Assembly (NCBI RefSeq): GCF_037975245.1
Contig: NC_092570.1
Location: 2,685,501-2,749,500, forward strand
DNA: 64,000 nt
From: Apostichopus japonicus
Lineage: Eukaryota; Echinodermata; Holothuroidea; Aspidochirotida; Stichopodidae
Reading direction: 5' to 3'
Under the pieces are notes generated by a model, which worked only from the letters and a program-made list of their open reading frames with translations, was not told where the DNA came from and did not search any database. Shown one piece after another: positions 9,274 through 21,940 of this stretch. The translations under genes were made by a program, and so were the position numbers. The first letter of the stretch is position 1, and each line of letters starts with the position of its first letter.

Positions 9274-11640
9274 ATGGTTGAGGATAGCAAAAAAAGCCCG
9301 TAGCAATATGAAGACTAGCGAACCAATATCTGATGATTCGAAGGTATTTTTGAAAAGAATAATAGGTATAGTGCCTTGCATTGGCTTCATTACCGGTATA
9401 GTGATAGGTACGGGTATATTTGTGTCTCCTACGGGAATTCTGAGGGGGGTGAACGGTTCCGTGGGATTAGCATTTATAATATGGATCGTATGTGCTGTCC
9501 TTTCTCTAATTGGAGGACTATGTTACACGGAACTCGCGACGATGTTCTCTAAATCTGGTGGTGAATTCACATACATCAAAGAAGCATTCGGTCCTACTCT
9601 GGCCTACCTACGCGTGTGGACAGTGTTAATGATTCTCTCTCCAGCCGATATGGCGATCCAGGCACTCACCGTGGCGACGTATCTAACCACGCCTTTCCTC
9701 GGACAGTGTACGGAGGCGCCATACTGGAGTGTTCGACTCATCGCCCTTTGCGTATTTAGTAAGTAAATGCAATGTAACAAGGTCATGAAGTGTTTGTACA
9801 AATAGAATATATCATACATTATCTGCTCGCCTTGTATCATCCACGATTTCTTAACCCCCTCCCTACCCCTTCCCGTCCCCTTACACCATTAAGACACGCG
9901 TTACTTTGCCTCTCCAACAAGGTTCTGCTTTTCCCCTTTCCCTGCTATACAGTTAGATAATTTTCTTTGCCAAACCCTAAACTTCCCTTGCTCGAACTTT
10001 TCCGCTTCACTTTTGCCTGCATGCCTCCATCCCTCTTCCCAAATTATAGTTGTCTCGTCACAACACCCCCCCCCCCCCCATCAATATAGTATCTACATGT
10101 TAATTTTTATTCTAAGGAGTGAGAGTATCCCCAATGATAACGTTTTTTTTTAGCTTATTGTGAATTTCTGCAAGTTTAACTTTTAGAGAGTGAACAAAAC
10201 TAACTGGCCCTAGCCCTATAAGTAGAGCACACCACGATCGCCTTGGCGCAAAGCCTTCATCGGGTGGGGTCTAGGGTCCGCCTTATGTTTTAGAAATTAC
10301 ATGACCAAACAAGGAAAGGTAAAATACCAAAAATTGTATTGGGTAAAATCACTTTGCAGAGGGAAAATAGGACTTAACGTTACTTTATAAGCTCTGCTTT
10401 ATTCATTGTTTTACACAGCTGGTAATTGGAGATATATAAGCACGCTAGGGCATCCTGATGATAGCCGTAGTCTATATACGCTGAGGGAAGGCATATGGGG
10501 AATTGAGGTGTAAATTAATTGTTAGGACGTGTTACCAGTAGTTGTTTTACATATCACAAAGGGACCTACTGGGGGGGGGGGGGCAATTAGCTGAGTGAGT
10601 GGGCGGTGTATAGGGGAATGTGCCTCAATATCCTTAGTTTAAACACTGGGGCACTGGTAGACCTATAAAAAAACATATAGACGTCATAGTTACATTTAAG
10701 AACCGTAGAACCTGCAGGTTCTCCCACTCGAAAATAACAACTATTGTTCATTGTAGCTTTGCATTCTATCACGAGATTAAGGTGTAAGCCCTCGAGAGGT
10801 GTCCCTGCATTTCGTAATAAAACAGATATCACCATTCACTTTGCAGACTCAGGTATATAGTTCTTACTTGGGATGGGGTCGACGGATCAACGAATCAGTG
10901 TTCAATGACATATCCAGGATAACGCATGCAGCGACGATTCCTGTAAAGAGTATACTTGAATACAACAAATATTGTTCACTACGGTAGCTTTGTATTATGT
11001 CACAAGACAGATGTCTAATGCAATGAGAGTAGTCTTTGTAATTTTTTTCGAACTGACATGGAGAATTCTATATTTGCTAAATAGACTTACCTAAAGTTCT
11101 TTTCTATTTGCATATGAAACATGTAAACTGTCTGTCCAATTCAGTTTTGTATACATGCTTACTGCGTTGTACATTATTTTGTCTATTATTTCGTCGCCGT
11201 TAATTATATCTCTCAAGTAATATCCCACCGCTGCCACCGTATATAAGTAGCCGGTTTAAAGTACTGGGGAAATATTTAAGATTCGGTAACGTAACCCGTG
11301 GTTTATATAGCATATTTATGTATAACATTATGACACGATACCAGTCATTGTAAAGCTGCATCGCGTTGTAACTTTGTGTAATCATGAAACTATCCATGCA
11401 AGCCTTAATTTAAGTGTAGTTGGATAACCTCTCAATTTAAAACTAAGAGATTTAGGTGGTTGCAGACATGTTTCAATATCTAATTAGTTAGTTATTAACT
11501 GTTCATGGACGCATTAACATGAAAAAAATGAATGTATATGTTGTTTTTGTGTTGCTTCATGGTCTACAATTGTAATATCCGGTATCTGCAGGGGTTTCAA
11601 TTAACATTCATACACAGAGTAATACCATCAGATTGTAATT
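9002..11640 (+). repeat. Duplicated block, copy A (contains SLC7 exon 1A)
   Basis: This stretch is repeated in direct orientation at 12277-15450. Matching landmarks include the flank at 9030-9110 versus 12305-12390, the coding exon, the C-run at about 10066-10079 versus 13351-13367, CTTGGGATGGGGTCGACGG at 10868 versus CTTGGGATGGAGTCGACGG at 14836, and GGTATCTGCAGG at about 11581 versus 15391. Coding parts differ at only a few percent by eye, so the duplication is fairly recent. Copy A lacks about 680 bases present in copy B after 10703. Confidence 0.9.
9308..9758 (+). CDS. SLC7 first coding exon, copy 1A
   Basis: This exon encodes helices 1 to about 4, including GTGIF and the conserved Cys. 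It ends in A before GTAAGT, phase 1, exactly as needed by the acceptor at 16045. The upstream ATG at 9274, equivalent to the start used in copy B, is out of frame because the A-run that follows has seven A instead of six; it reads nine codons and stops at 9301. The next ATG, at 9308 (MKTSEPISDD), is in frame and gives a protein shorter by 11 residues. Few other coding changes are visible (for example PTG for PKG after IFVS), so the exon looks usable. Confidence 0.75.
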
Positions 11641-14600
11641 TTGGCTGCAACAGAACTAGCTCCAGCTGAAAACGCTGAACTTAAAGAGCATATATCACAT
11701 CCAAACTGAATCTCTGTGTTGTCAGTTATTGGATAAGGTATGATGTAACTGTCATTGATTTTTGGTTCAGGTTGGGGAGGTGGGTGGGGGGGGGGGGTAA
11801 TGGCTGCAACAGAACTAGCTCCAACTGATAACCATGAAGTTCAAGAACTCTCTCACATACAAACTGAATATCTGTGTAGTCAGTGATTGGATATATGATG
11901 TAACTGTCATTGCTGTTCAGATCAGTTAGGGGTTGGTGAGGGGAAGGGGGTCGAGGAGAGGAATGGCTGCAACCGAAATAGCTCCAGCTGATAACACTTG
12001 GATTTGGAGAACTTCTGTTTAAAGCTTTGGGTATCAGATGAAAAGGGAAAGGACCAAAGCGGAATTCGGTTTTGAAAAACAGTGCGGCAGTTGTGAACAG
12101 AATGGTATACTGTAAATAATGCCATACTGTGAGCTACAGAGATAAAATTTATTTCAAAAGCTACGAGCTAACGCAATTATCATTGTAAAAGAAGTGTCTT
12201 CCTTTAGACTTAATTGTTTCTTGTGTTGTTTGTTTACTGTCTCTCGCCGTTTGAAGTTTCATCACAGTATCAATATGTCCATGCATTCAATTCTACAGCA
12301 AACATATCGACAGGGGGATACGGGTATTAACTAATATTTTATATACGCACTGGCGGCCTCACAAAACTTTGCAAAGCAATTCTATCCCGGCTGCATATAA
12401 GTACCCGCAGAATAAAGAGTCGTTTGTAGAAATTTTATTCCTGCGGTGTTCTTATCGAGTATATAGCTGTTCACTTGAGTTTTGAAGTGTAGAGAGTAAG
12501 CACATGTACGCGATAATAGCTGATCAATATTGTTACTATCGTAAATTCTCTTAACCACCGTAGATGGTTGAGGAAAGCAAAAAAGCCTGTAGCAATATGA
12601 AGACTAGCGAACCAATATCTGATGATTCGAAGGTATTTTTGAGAAGAATCATAGGTATAGTGCCTTGCATTGGATTCATTATCGGTATAGTGATAGGTAC
12701 GGGTATATTTGTGTCCCCTAAGGGAATTCTGAGGGGGGTGAACGGTTCCGTGGGATTAGCATTCATAATATGGATCGTATGTGCCGTCCTTTCGCTATTT
12801 GGTGGACTATGTTACACGGAACTCGCGGCCATGTTCTCTAAATCTGGTGGTGAATTCACATACATCAAAGAAGCATTCGGTCCTACTCTGGCCTACCTAC
12901 GCGTGTGGACAGTGTTAATGATTCTCTCTCCAGCCGATATGGCGATCCAGGCACTCACTGTGGCGACGTATCTAACCACGCCTTTCCTCGGACAGTGTAC
13001 GGAGACGCCATATTGGACTGTTCGACTCATCGCCCTTTGCGTAGTTAGTAAGTAAATGCAATGTCACAGGGTCATGAAGTGTTTGTACAAACATAATATA
13101 TCATACACTCTCTGCTCGCCGTTATCATCCACGATTTTATCCCCCTCCCTACCCATTCCCGTCCTCTTTACGCCATTGAGACTCGCATTACTTTGCCCCT
13201 CCAACAAGGTTATGCTTTTCCCTTTTCCCTTCTATGCGGTTAGATAATTTTCTTTGCCAATCCCTAAACTTCCCTTGCTCGACCTTTTCCGCTTCACTTT
13301 TGCCTGCATGCCTCCATCCCTATTCCCAAATTGTAGTTGTCTCGTCACAACACCCCCCCCCCCCCCCATCAATATAGTATCTACATGTTCATTTTTATTC
13401 TAAGGAGTGAGACTATCCCCAGTGATAACATTTTTTTGAGCTTATTGTGAATTTCTGCAAGTTTAACTTTTAGAGAGTGAACAAAACTAACTGGCCCTAG
13501 CCCTAAGTAGAGCACACCACGATCGCCTTGGCGCAAAGCCTTCATTGGGTGGGGTCTAGGGGCCCGCATTATGTTTAAAAACGTACATGTCCAAAAAAGG
13601 AAAGGTAAAATACGACATTTTTTATTCGGTAAAATCACTTTGCAGGGGGAAAATAGGACTTTACGTTACTTTATAAGCTCTGCTTTATTCATTGTTTTAC
13701 ACTAGGTAATTGGAGATATATAAGCACGCTAGGGCATGCTGATGATATCCGTAGTTTATATATGCTGAGGGAAGCATATGGGGAACTGAGGTGTAAATTA
13801 ATTGTACGATTTGTGTCATCATTATTTTTTTTAAATGTCACAAAGGGACCTACTGGAGGGGTGGGGGTGGGGAGGGGAAGGAGGTTAATTACAGGACTGT
13901 ACCTCAATATCCTTAGTTAAAACATTGGGGCACTGGTAGGCCTATATAAAATATATTGAGGTCATAATTATATTTAAGAACCGTAGTTTCACATTAGCCT
14001 GGTACACAGTTCACGCAGGTTAAATCTTAGGAGCTCTCTACGTTTATGGTTATTCTAAGAAAACTCGTGAAAACCAAAAACAAACGCACGGTCATCGCAT
14101 CTGCGATCGTTCATATATACGTGATTAGTGGTTAAAATCTTGTGTTCTTTTCAAACACCATTCATACAATACGTGCCTAGAATCTTGTGTTTGTACACTA
14201 TACTGACTAATGAAATCAGGAGAAATGATATACTCATTTTGTTAACACTAACTGAAATAGCGTATTGTTCAGGCGTTCACATGATCGATCGTATAGGCCT
14301 ACTTTCATTTAGGAAGTGAAATCTCACAGGAACAGCCCCCACCCCGCAGATTACGGTCATGTACTTGGTATCAGTTATCTTAATCACAAATAAAATATTT
14401 TGTGAACATAATTAAGTACATGACTACTAAACTAGAACTTGAGGTATGATGAGTAATATAGTTTTAACAACAACATGACTAGCAGCGGAAAAAAGTGTTG
14501 CTGGGATGGTGTTTGAGTTATTAACATTGGGTCTGAAACTAGCCGGTTGCTTTGTATGTTTCTCCATGCATGATTACACAAGTAAGGCAAGACATTGTCT

Positions 14601-15024
14601 ACAGATGTATATTTTCATGTCTACGGGTCAATGAATATATAAATATATAAGTAGTTTATTCACCTGCAGGTTCTCCTTTGTTAAATAATACACTCGAATA
14701 TAACAAATATTGTTCACTGTAGCTTTGCATTCTATCACGAGATAAAGGTGTAAGCCCTCGAGAGGTGTACCTGCATTTCTTAACAAAACAGATATCACCA
14801 TGCACTTTGCAGACTCAGGTCTATTTTTTCTGACTTGGGATGGAGTCGACGGATCAACTAATCAGTGTATGACATATCCAGGGTAACGCATTCACTTGCG
14901 ATTCCTGTAAAGAGTATACTTGAATACAAATCATATTGTTCACTATACGGTAGCTTTGTATTATGTCACACTATAGATGTGTAATGCAATGAGAGTGGTC
15001 TTTGTATTTCTTTTCGAACGGACA

Positions 15025-15086
<62 letters not shown>

Positions 15087-18000
15087 GTAACGTAACCCAT
15101 GGTTTATATAGCGTATTATTTATGTATAACATATTACACGAAACCGGTCTCTTTAGAGCTGAATTGCGTTGTAAACTTTGTGTAATCATGGACCTATCCA
15201 TGCAAGCAAGCCTGTATTGAAGTGTAATTTTATCACCTATCATTTTAAAACTGAAAGATTTAAGTGCATGGTTGGAGGCATTCAATATTTAATTAGTTAT
15301 AGTTATTAACCGTTAATTGACGCACGAAAGAGAAAAATTGAATGTATATGTTGCTTTTGTGTTGCTTCATTGTCACCAATGGTAATATCCGGTATCTGCA
15401 GGAGTTTCAATTAACATTCATACACAGAGTGATACAATCAGCTTGTAACATTGGGTATTGAGGGAAGTGGGGGCTGCTGACATGTTTGTTCGACAAAAGT
15501 TTATAAAATAATTGTCCAAACAAACCGGGCGGAAATGATCGACCCATTCCATGATTGAGAACGCTTATATATGTATGTCGAAATTCTTATGTATCTCTTC
15601 ACATCTAAGTTTTTCGATTTAATCATGGATTTAATCAGGGAGTAATCATGAAAAGGATCCGAGGTCCAGCGCCTGGTTCAAGCGTCAGGGTCAAGCACCG
15701 GTGTTGGGTGTAGAGGCTCCACCCGTCCCACACCAAACTTCAATAGTACTCATTAGCACAACCTGGCGTTTGGACCTTATTATATGGAATCTAATTTATC
15801 GACTCAGAATCCACATATAAACGTCTAAGATTTGATATCTATTTAAGGAGTGATGCCCACGTACCCATACATGTAGTCGACATAAGGACCCCATAGCCAC
15901 CCCATCTATTCTAAATCTTAGATCCGCACCTGCATGTAGTTTAACCCCCGCCCCCCCCCCCTCACCACATCATTCTCGTCATACCCTTAGTTCTTATCAA
16001 ACTTTTGTTCCCTCTATCCATAACCGTATTCTCTTCTTTCAAAGGTCTGATTATATTTGTCAACTCAACCAGCGTGCCTTTGACCTCTCATCTCCAAGTA
16101 TTGATGACTGCAGCCAAGACCGTGGGTCTCCTCATCATCATCATTACTGGCTTCGTGAACCTTTTGCAAGGAAATACGTCTAATTTTGACCAACCTTTTC
16201 AAGTCAAAGACTTCGATTTTAATCTATTGCCTTCTGCGTTTTATGCCGGAATGTTTGCTTATTCTGGTTGGTAAGTGTTTCCTCAGTTTTGCGATACATT
16301 TGCTGTATTATCTTGAGCTAGAATGGACTCCCAAATCAAAATGAGATTGTTTTTCTAGAGTTTTTTGTCTGATACAAAGTCAAAATTATCACGACATTCT
16401 TATTGTATTTTCACACAATGTCCTTCCTTAGCCAACATGGCGTATATTCTATTTTTTGTTATCTTATTCTAAATGAAACATTTGATATATTCTCGTAGAT
16501 CTGTTATTTCGTGAAACAAAAAGCACAGCTTCAACAGACACATCATGAACTATGTTAATATGCCTTTTAAAGGTTGGTTCAAAATACCCAACTAATAATT
16601 CCGTTTGAAATCCGAAAATATATTTGTTGATATCTTCAATTAATTTTGCAACTTTCTCTTAATAATCTTAGGGATAACATAACTTGCATCACCGAAGAAA
16701 TAAAGAAACCAGAAAAGTAAGTATACATATTTATTGCTGTCGCTATGTTCATTGTCGGTTTTGATGTTCTCCAAAAAGTCCCGTTTTCTTTGTTATCTCT
16801 CTTTCTGTATATTTAATGTTTTTACTGTAAACTAGAAAAGTTAAATAACCACAGTTAAATTATTCTGTCTTCTGTCAAATTCACTTATTTTCTTTACACT
16901 CTGCTTGCAATCAATTTTTATTTTCGAATAACTGAATAATTTTATATAGATTTTAAGAAACCAAGATGGAAAGACGGTGAATATACTAAAATTGGAATCA
17001 ACACAAGAAATAAATAACAGGGTTTTCAGAGAATTTCCAGGATTTTAAAGAGAAGGCGCTGCGACCCTGCGTCCGCAAGATGTCAAATCAATTTTACTAC
17101 TTGAATTCTTAAGTGAAGTAAAAGAGGAACAGAGGTGTACCTCCCCACACACTCTGGATCCGCGATTGCAGGTTTTGCTTTCATTTGGTAAGATAAGACT
17201 TTTCCTTTCAAATCACAATTTCCGTTAGAATGAAAAGAAAAGCCATGATGAAAGAGGAACATAATCATTTCTGAGTTGCAATAATATAGATATATGTATG
17301 AAAACATTTTTTTTGTTAAATTTTATTTTCAGAACCATTACCAAAGCGATGATAATTTCTTTGGTTTTAGTTACTGTAATATATCTCCTGACTAACGTTG
17401 CTTACTTGACTGCAATGACGCCTTCCGATATACTAGGATCTGATGTGGTAGCGGCGGTAAGACTGAAAAACAAAACAAAAAACGTATTATATTTAAAGTA
17501 AACAACATGGCACAATAGACAGAAATATTTTATACAAACTCTATTAGTTTAATGGATAATTATTATTATTATTAAAAATATAACAAAATTCTTTTACCTT
17601 TGTATTTACACATGACATAAAATTAACACGCTAACATGAACAATGGAACTAGCCGGGGCACCAACCATGCTGGGCAAGAAATTGTACTAACAAACCATAG
17701 TGTTGGGTTTAATGAGGTAGAACGAAGGTATAAGAACACTGCTATGGACAGAATTCCAACACTTTTATATTACGATTTTGTAAGCATAAGAATCAAAATT
17801 TGTGAGCCAAGGATAACATTGGGTGAATAATTGACAGTTTCAAGTTGGCTATCATGATTGTGTGTGTCACTACATGCTAATGTCAACACAAGGCGAGTCG
17901 CGTACAAGTTTTGTACCACACGTGGACATCGTTATACGGCTAAACAAACTTGTTGTACGAGTATGACGGCATTGGTACGATTATAAATTGAACTATTTCT

Positions 18001-21000
18001 AGCACGAGTATGAGTACAATGTTCCAAGCGCGAGTATCAATACAAGGCTCTAAACGCGACAATGCGTACCAGGTTTTAAGTGCAAATGTGAGCATAACGG
18101 CTCTAAGCGTGATTATGAGTACAAGGCTCTGAGTGTGAGTATGAGTACAAGGCTCTAAGTGTGAGTATGAGTAAACGGCTCTGAGTGTGAGTATGAGTAC
18201 ATGGCTCTAAACGTGAGTAGGAGTACAATGCTCTAAGCGTGATTATGAGTACAAGGCTCTAAGTGTGAGCATAAGTACGAGGCTCTGAGTGTGAGTATGA
18301 GTACAAGGCTCTAAGCCTGAGTATGAGTACAAGTCTGTAAGCGTGAGTATGGGTACAAGACTCTTAGCGCGAGTGTGAGTATAACTATAAAGTAGAGTAA
18401 AACAAGCCTTCAGTACGAGTACAAATCCAAAAAGGAGTACCACCTCAGACAACTACCCTAGGATATGAGCACCCGTGCGGATTCACCAGCATCATAACGT
18501 CTAGCCACAGGCAATGTTAAGCACCTTCTTTCAATTATTGTCTACACAATTAGTTCTTACATCTTGAAATAGAAACTAAGAACACATGATGATGATGAAG
18601 ACGATGACGACGATGACGACGACGACGTTGACGACATCGTTGAAGACGTTGAAGACGTTGACGACAATGACTAAGCTGACGACGAAGTTGACGACGATGA
18701 TGACGACAACGACGACGATGACGACGACGACGACGACGATGACGACGACCCATCAAAATACCAACCTAAAATATGAACAGCTATTTTCGATAAAAAATAG
18801 GATTAAATATTATCAGTTTATAGACGAATTAAAAATAAAAATTTACTTAGGAAACAGACAATCCAAACAGAAACGATTTTTATTCCTTTTAAACTCCAGC
18901 CTTTGTTTGTATTTCTTCAAAGGACTTTGCTGAAGCTACACTTGGCCAGTTTTCTTGGATGATATGGTTGTTTGTCGCCCTCAGTGCAGCGGGTAGCCTT
19001 AATGGTGGCGCGTTTGCAAGAGGACGAATGTATTTCGTTGCTTCGAGAGAAGGACTACTCCCTGAGGTGATATCAATGGTTCACATTGGATGGAAAACAC
19101 CGCTCCCATCGATGGCGTTTTCGGTGAGTCCAAGTATTGCTCTACGAAAAGGAAATATATTTTCGACGTTTCACCTATCTAAATTACTAGATACAAAATA
19201 TAACTCATTATAGTAAAAAGTAACATATTTATTTTTAAATATTAACTCTCCAGCTACCCCTTACGGTGATAATGCTTCTGTCCGGCAACCTATGGGAGCT
19301 GCTCACCTTCTCATCATTTATTGACACAGCATTTATTGTGGTGACACTTTGTGCCATACCATATTTTCGATGGAAAAGACCGGACCAACCGCGTCCATTC
19401 AAGGTTCGTATAGACGATACAGTTAAACTCCCATACATATTAGAGATTAACATATATCGTAGGTCTTCGCATTTTTAAAAGAAATTGTAGCGAAGTCTAG
19501 TAAGTTAAATGAAAGAAATGATGTCTAGTTATCGTCTTGATCGGTTAATATTCATTGTTGAGATATATTGTTTTTAAAATGATTCATTTTTATTTATAGA
19601 AGAAGCCCTTGTCCTCTATAGCGCAACATTTCGAGACGTCACACATGGACAACACATCAAACTGTTATTTTGTTTTTATTCTATATTTTTTATGCTGATG
19701 CAATAATGACCCTTCGACAGCTTGAAATCACTAATTCCTAACATACCAACGTAGAATTAAAGTATTATATTGATATTGAGGGGCAGCTGAGCAAGCTTTA
19801 ATTTGGGACGACACGAACGTCGAGGGCCAGTTGGAAATGTTAGTTCTGTTTGAGGGAGCAATGCACAAAGTTACCACCAAACCACGAAATGGGGTTCATT
19901 AGTGCATTCCGTACAAAGAAATCCAGTGCTCAATAAAATGGCCATTTTTAACAATTGTTTAATACAACACTTTAAAGCGGGAACTATTTATTACCAACTA
20001 AATGGCAGTTCTTACTTATGAGAAGGGGCACGTTTGAGGGTCTTTCCTTTACAAACCGAGAGGTAGGAGATGGGGTGGATGGAATTTGTCTTTTAAGTCC
20101 TCCCGGCTCTGACGTCCCTTGTTAGTGTGCGTGTATAACATCAAAAAATGTTACGCAATGTATTCATCGCAATAAAGTATTGTGCTTTCTCTCAAATTCA
20201 TCTTCGTCAGTTTTTCTTATATTTACAAAACAAATCTTGCATATGGGTTTTAATCAAAGCTGCAGTATGAAATGTTTCCACGAAGCAACGAAGGTAGTAC
20301 TGAATAACCTAGCAGTGACCTGATTAATTTGCAGATGACATTGCAAGGGTCCTACCTGGACCACGTAAAATTTTATCACATGGGTTCTACTCTTAACGCG
20401 TAAGGTTGGCATGAAATATACATTTCCGAGAAGTCGAATGAGAATTTTGTTTCAGAATACAAAACAAAAAAGTGTGTTCCTTAATTATACGTGTTCTGCC
20501 GTGCAAGCAGTTATTTTCGTTATAAATATATTTTTACTTTGTTTTCATATAAAGCCAACTTACGTTACCCCTATCAACATAATCGAACTAACCAAAGCTT
20601 CAGGGTACAAGGACTATTGCACGTGCTTTTATCTTTTCTTATGTATATCTTTGTCTCCAATTACGGGCCCAAAACCAGACGTCTGAAAAAACAGTTCAAA
20701 CAATTAGATTTCTTATGCGGTCGTGGGAACCAGGAGAAAGGTCAAGAGTACAAAGGGGGTCAATAACCTTGCAGGTGTTTGATAAAGCTTAAAGGGGTAT
20801 ATGGTAATCCATATCACTTCATGGCAGTATATATGGGGCTCTGCATCAAACACAACATATTTTAACATCTAAAGACATGTTAACTACATAATATTATCAA
20901 CATTTACTAATTCAATAGTACCAATTTTAATTTTATGGTTCCTTGGATAATTGTAGTCTACCTGTTGAGGGTTTGCTGTGCTCTAACATTGCCAAACAGT

Positions 21001-21851
21001 GTAGACCCTATATACGATTTTAGTAATAGCAACAATTTGAGATATGACGGTCTTCCATCGCTGGCCAATGGATTTGTACCAATGAAGTCTTCGGCTTTGA
21101 GTAAAGCGTTTCTGGTTGCCGTGTTGGACGAATCTAACAGTAATAGTAATTTGTGATCCGCGTTATAGTCATTGCTGACCTTTGCTCAAGGTCATTAAAA
21201 GTGACTCAGTAGTTTTCCCTTTCGAGAAACCAAAAAAGCAGTCACTAGTGCCAGTATAATATTGTTGGCTTCTCATAATGGTTACTATCGTACATTATGT
21301 GAATATACCTTTTTAATTTTTTTATTCTTGCAGGTTCCTCTTGTATTTTGTTTCATATTCATCGTGGTCAGTCTTTTCATTCTAATTATGACGTTTTACA
21401 CCGACTTTTTGCAAGCATTCATTGGTGTCGGGGTAACACTGTTTGGACTTATTTTTTACTACTTTGGCGTCCAATGGAAGACCAAGCCCATCGCTTTAAA
21501 GCGGACAATAAGTAAGTATCGGCATTTTGCGTAACACTTTTTTTTGCCACAGGATGGTGGTCTCGTTATCCAAGTATTAAATGAAAGACAAGGGTGCCTA
21601 AACCCATACTCTGTTACTTAAGAACCGGAACCCGATAAAAACAGAAATGGTGGCAACACGTGGAATATCAAATTATGTGCAAGTAAGACAATACTAGGTA
21701 GAAAATATCGGTTACTTCATGTAGCTTATTAGGAGCAGTCAAAATGACATAAAAAGTATGAAACATTCTACTTGACAGACGTTTATGTCAGATATTATAG
21801 CAGAGTGAACACTATTGATAACGCCGTTTGGTCAAATGAAACTATGATCCG

Positions 21852-21940
<89 letters not shown>

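Larger units (their letters stand above)
12277..15450 (+). repeat. Duplicated block, copy B (contains SLC7 exon 1B)
   Basis: Direct repeat of 9002-11640. Differences from copy A: about 680 extra bases at 13989-14665, an (AT)n tract at 15027-15085 replacing about 220 bases of copy A, and scattered small changes. The two copies lose similarity just after AACATTCATACACAGAGT (about 11605-11622 and 15415-15432), which sets the right edge of the block. Confidence 0.9.

Noticed and set aside
15002-15285. Ile/Tyr-rich frames
   Set aside because: Translations of an (AT)n tract; the same holds at 29022, 43694, 49079 and 50636.
18550-18933. Arg/His-rich and Thr/Met-rich frames
   Set aside because: Both come from the GAC/GAT triplet tract in an SLC7 intron.
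20411-20766. Two overlapping 91-codon frames in an SLC7 intron
   Set aside because: Different frames of the same AT-rich DNA without a signal, domain or splice support.
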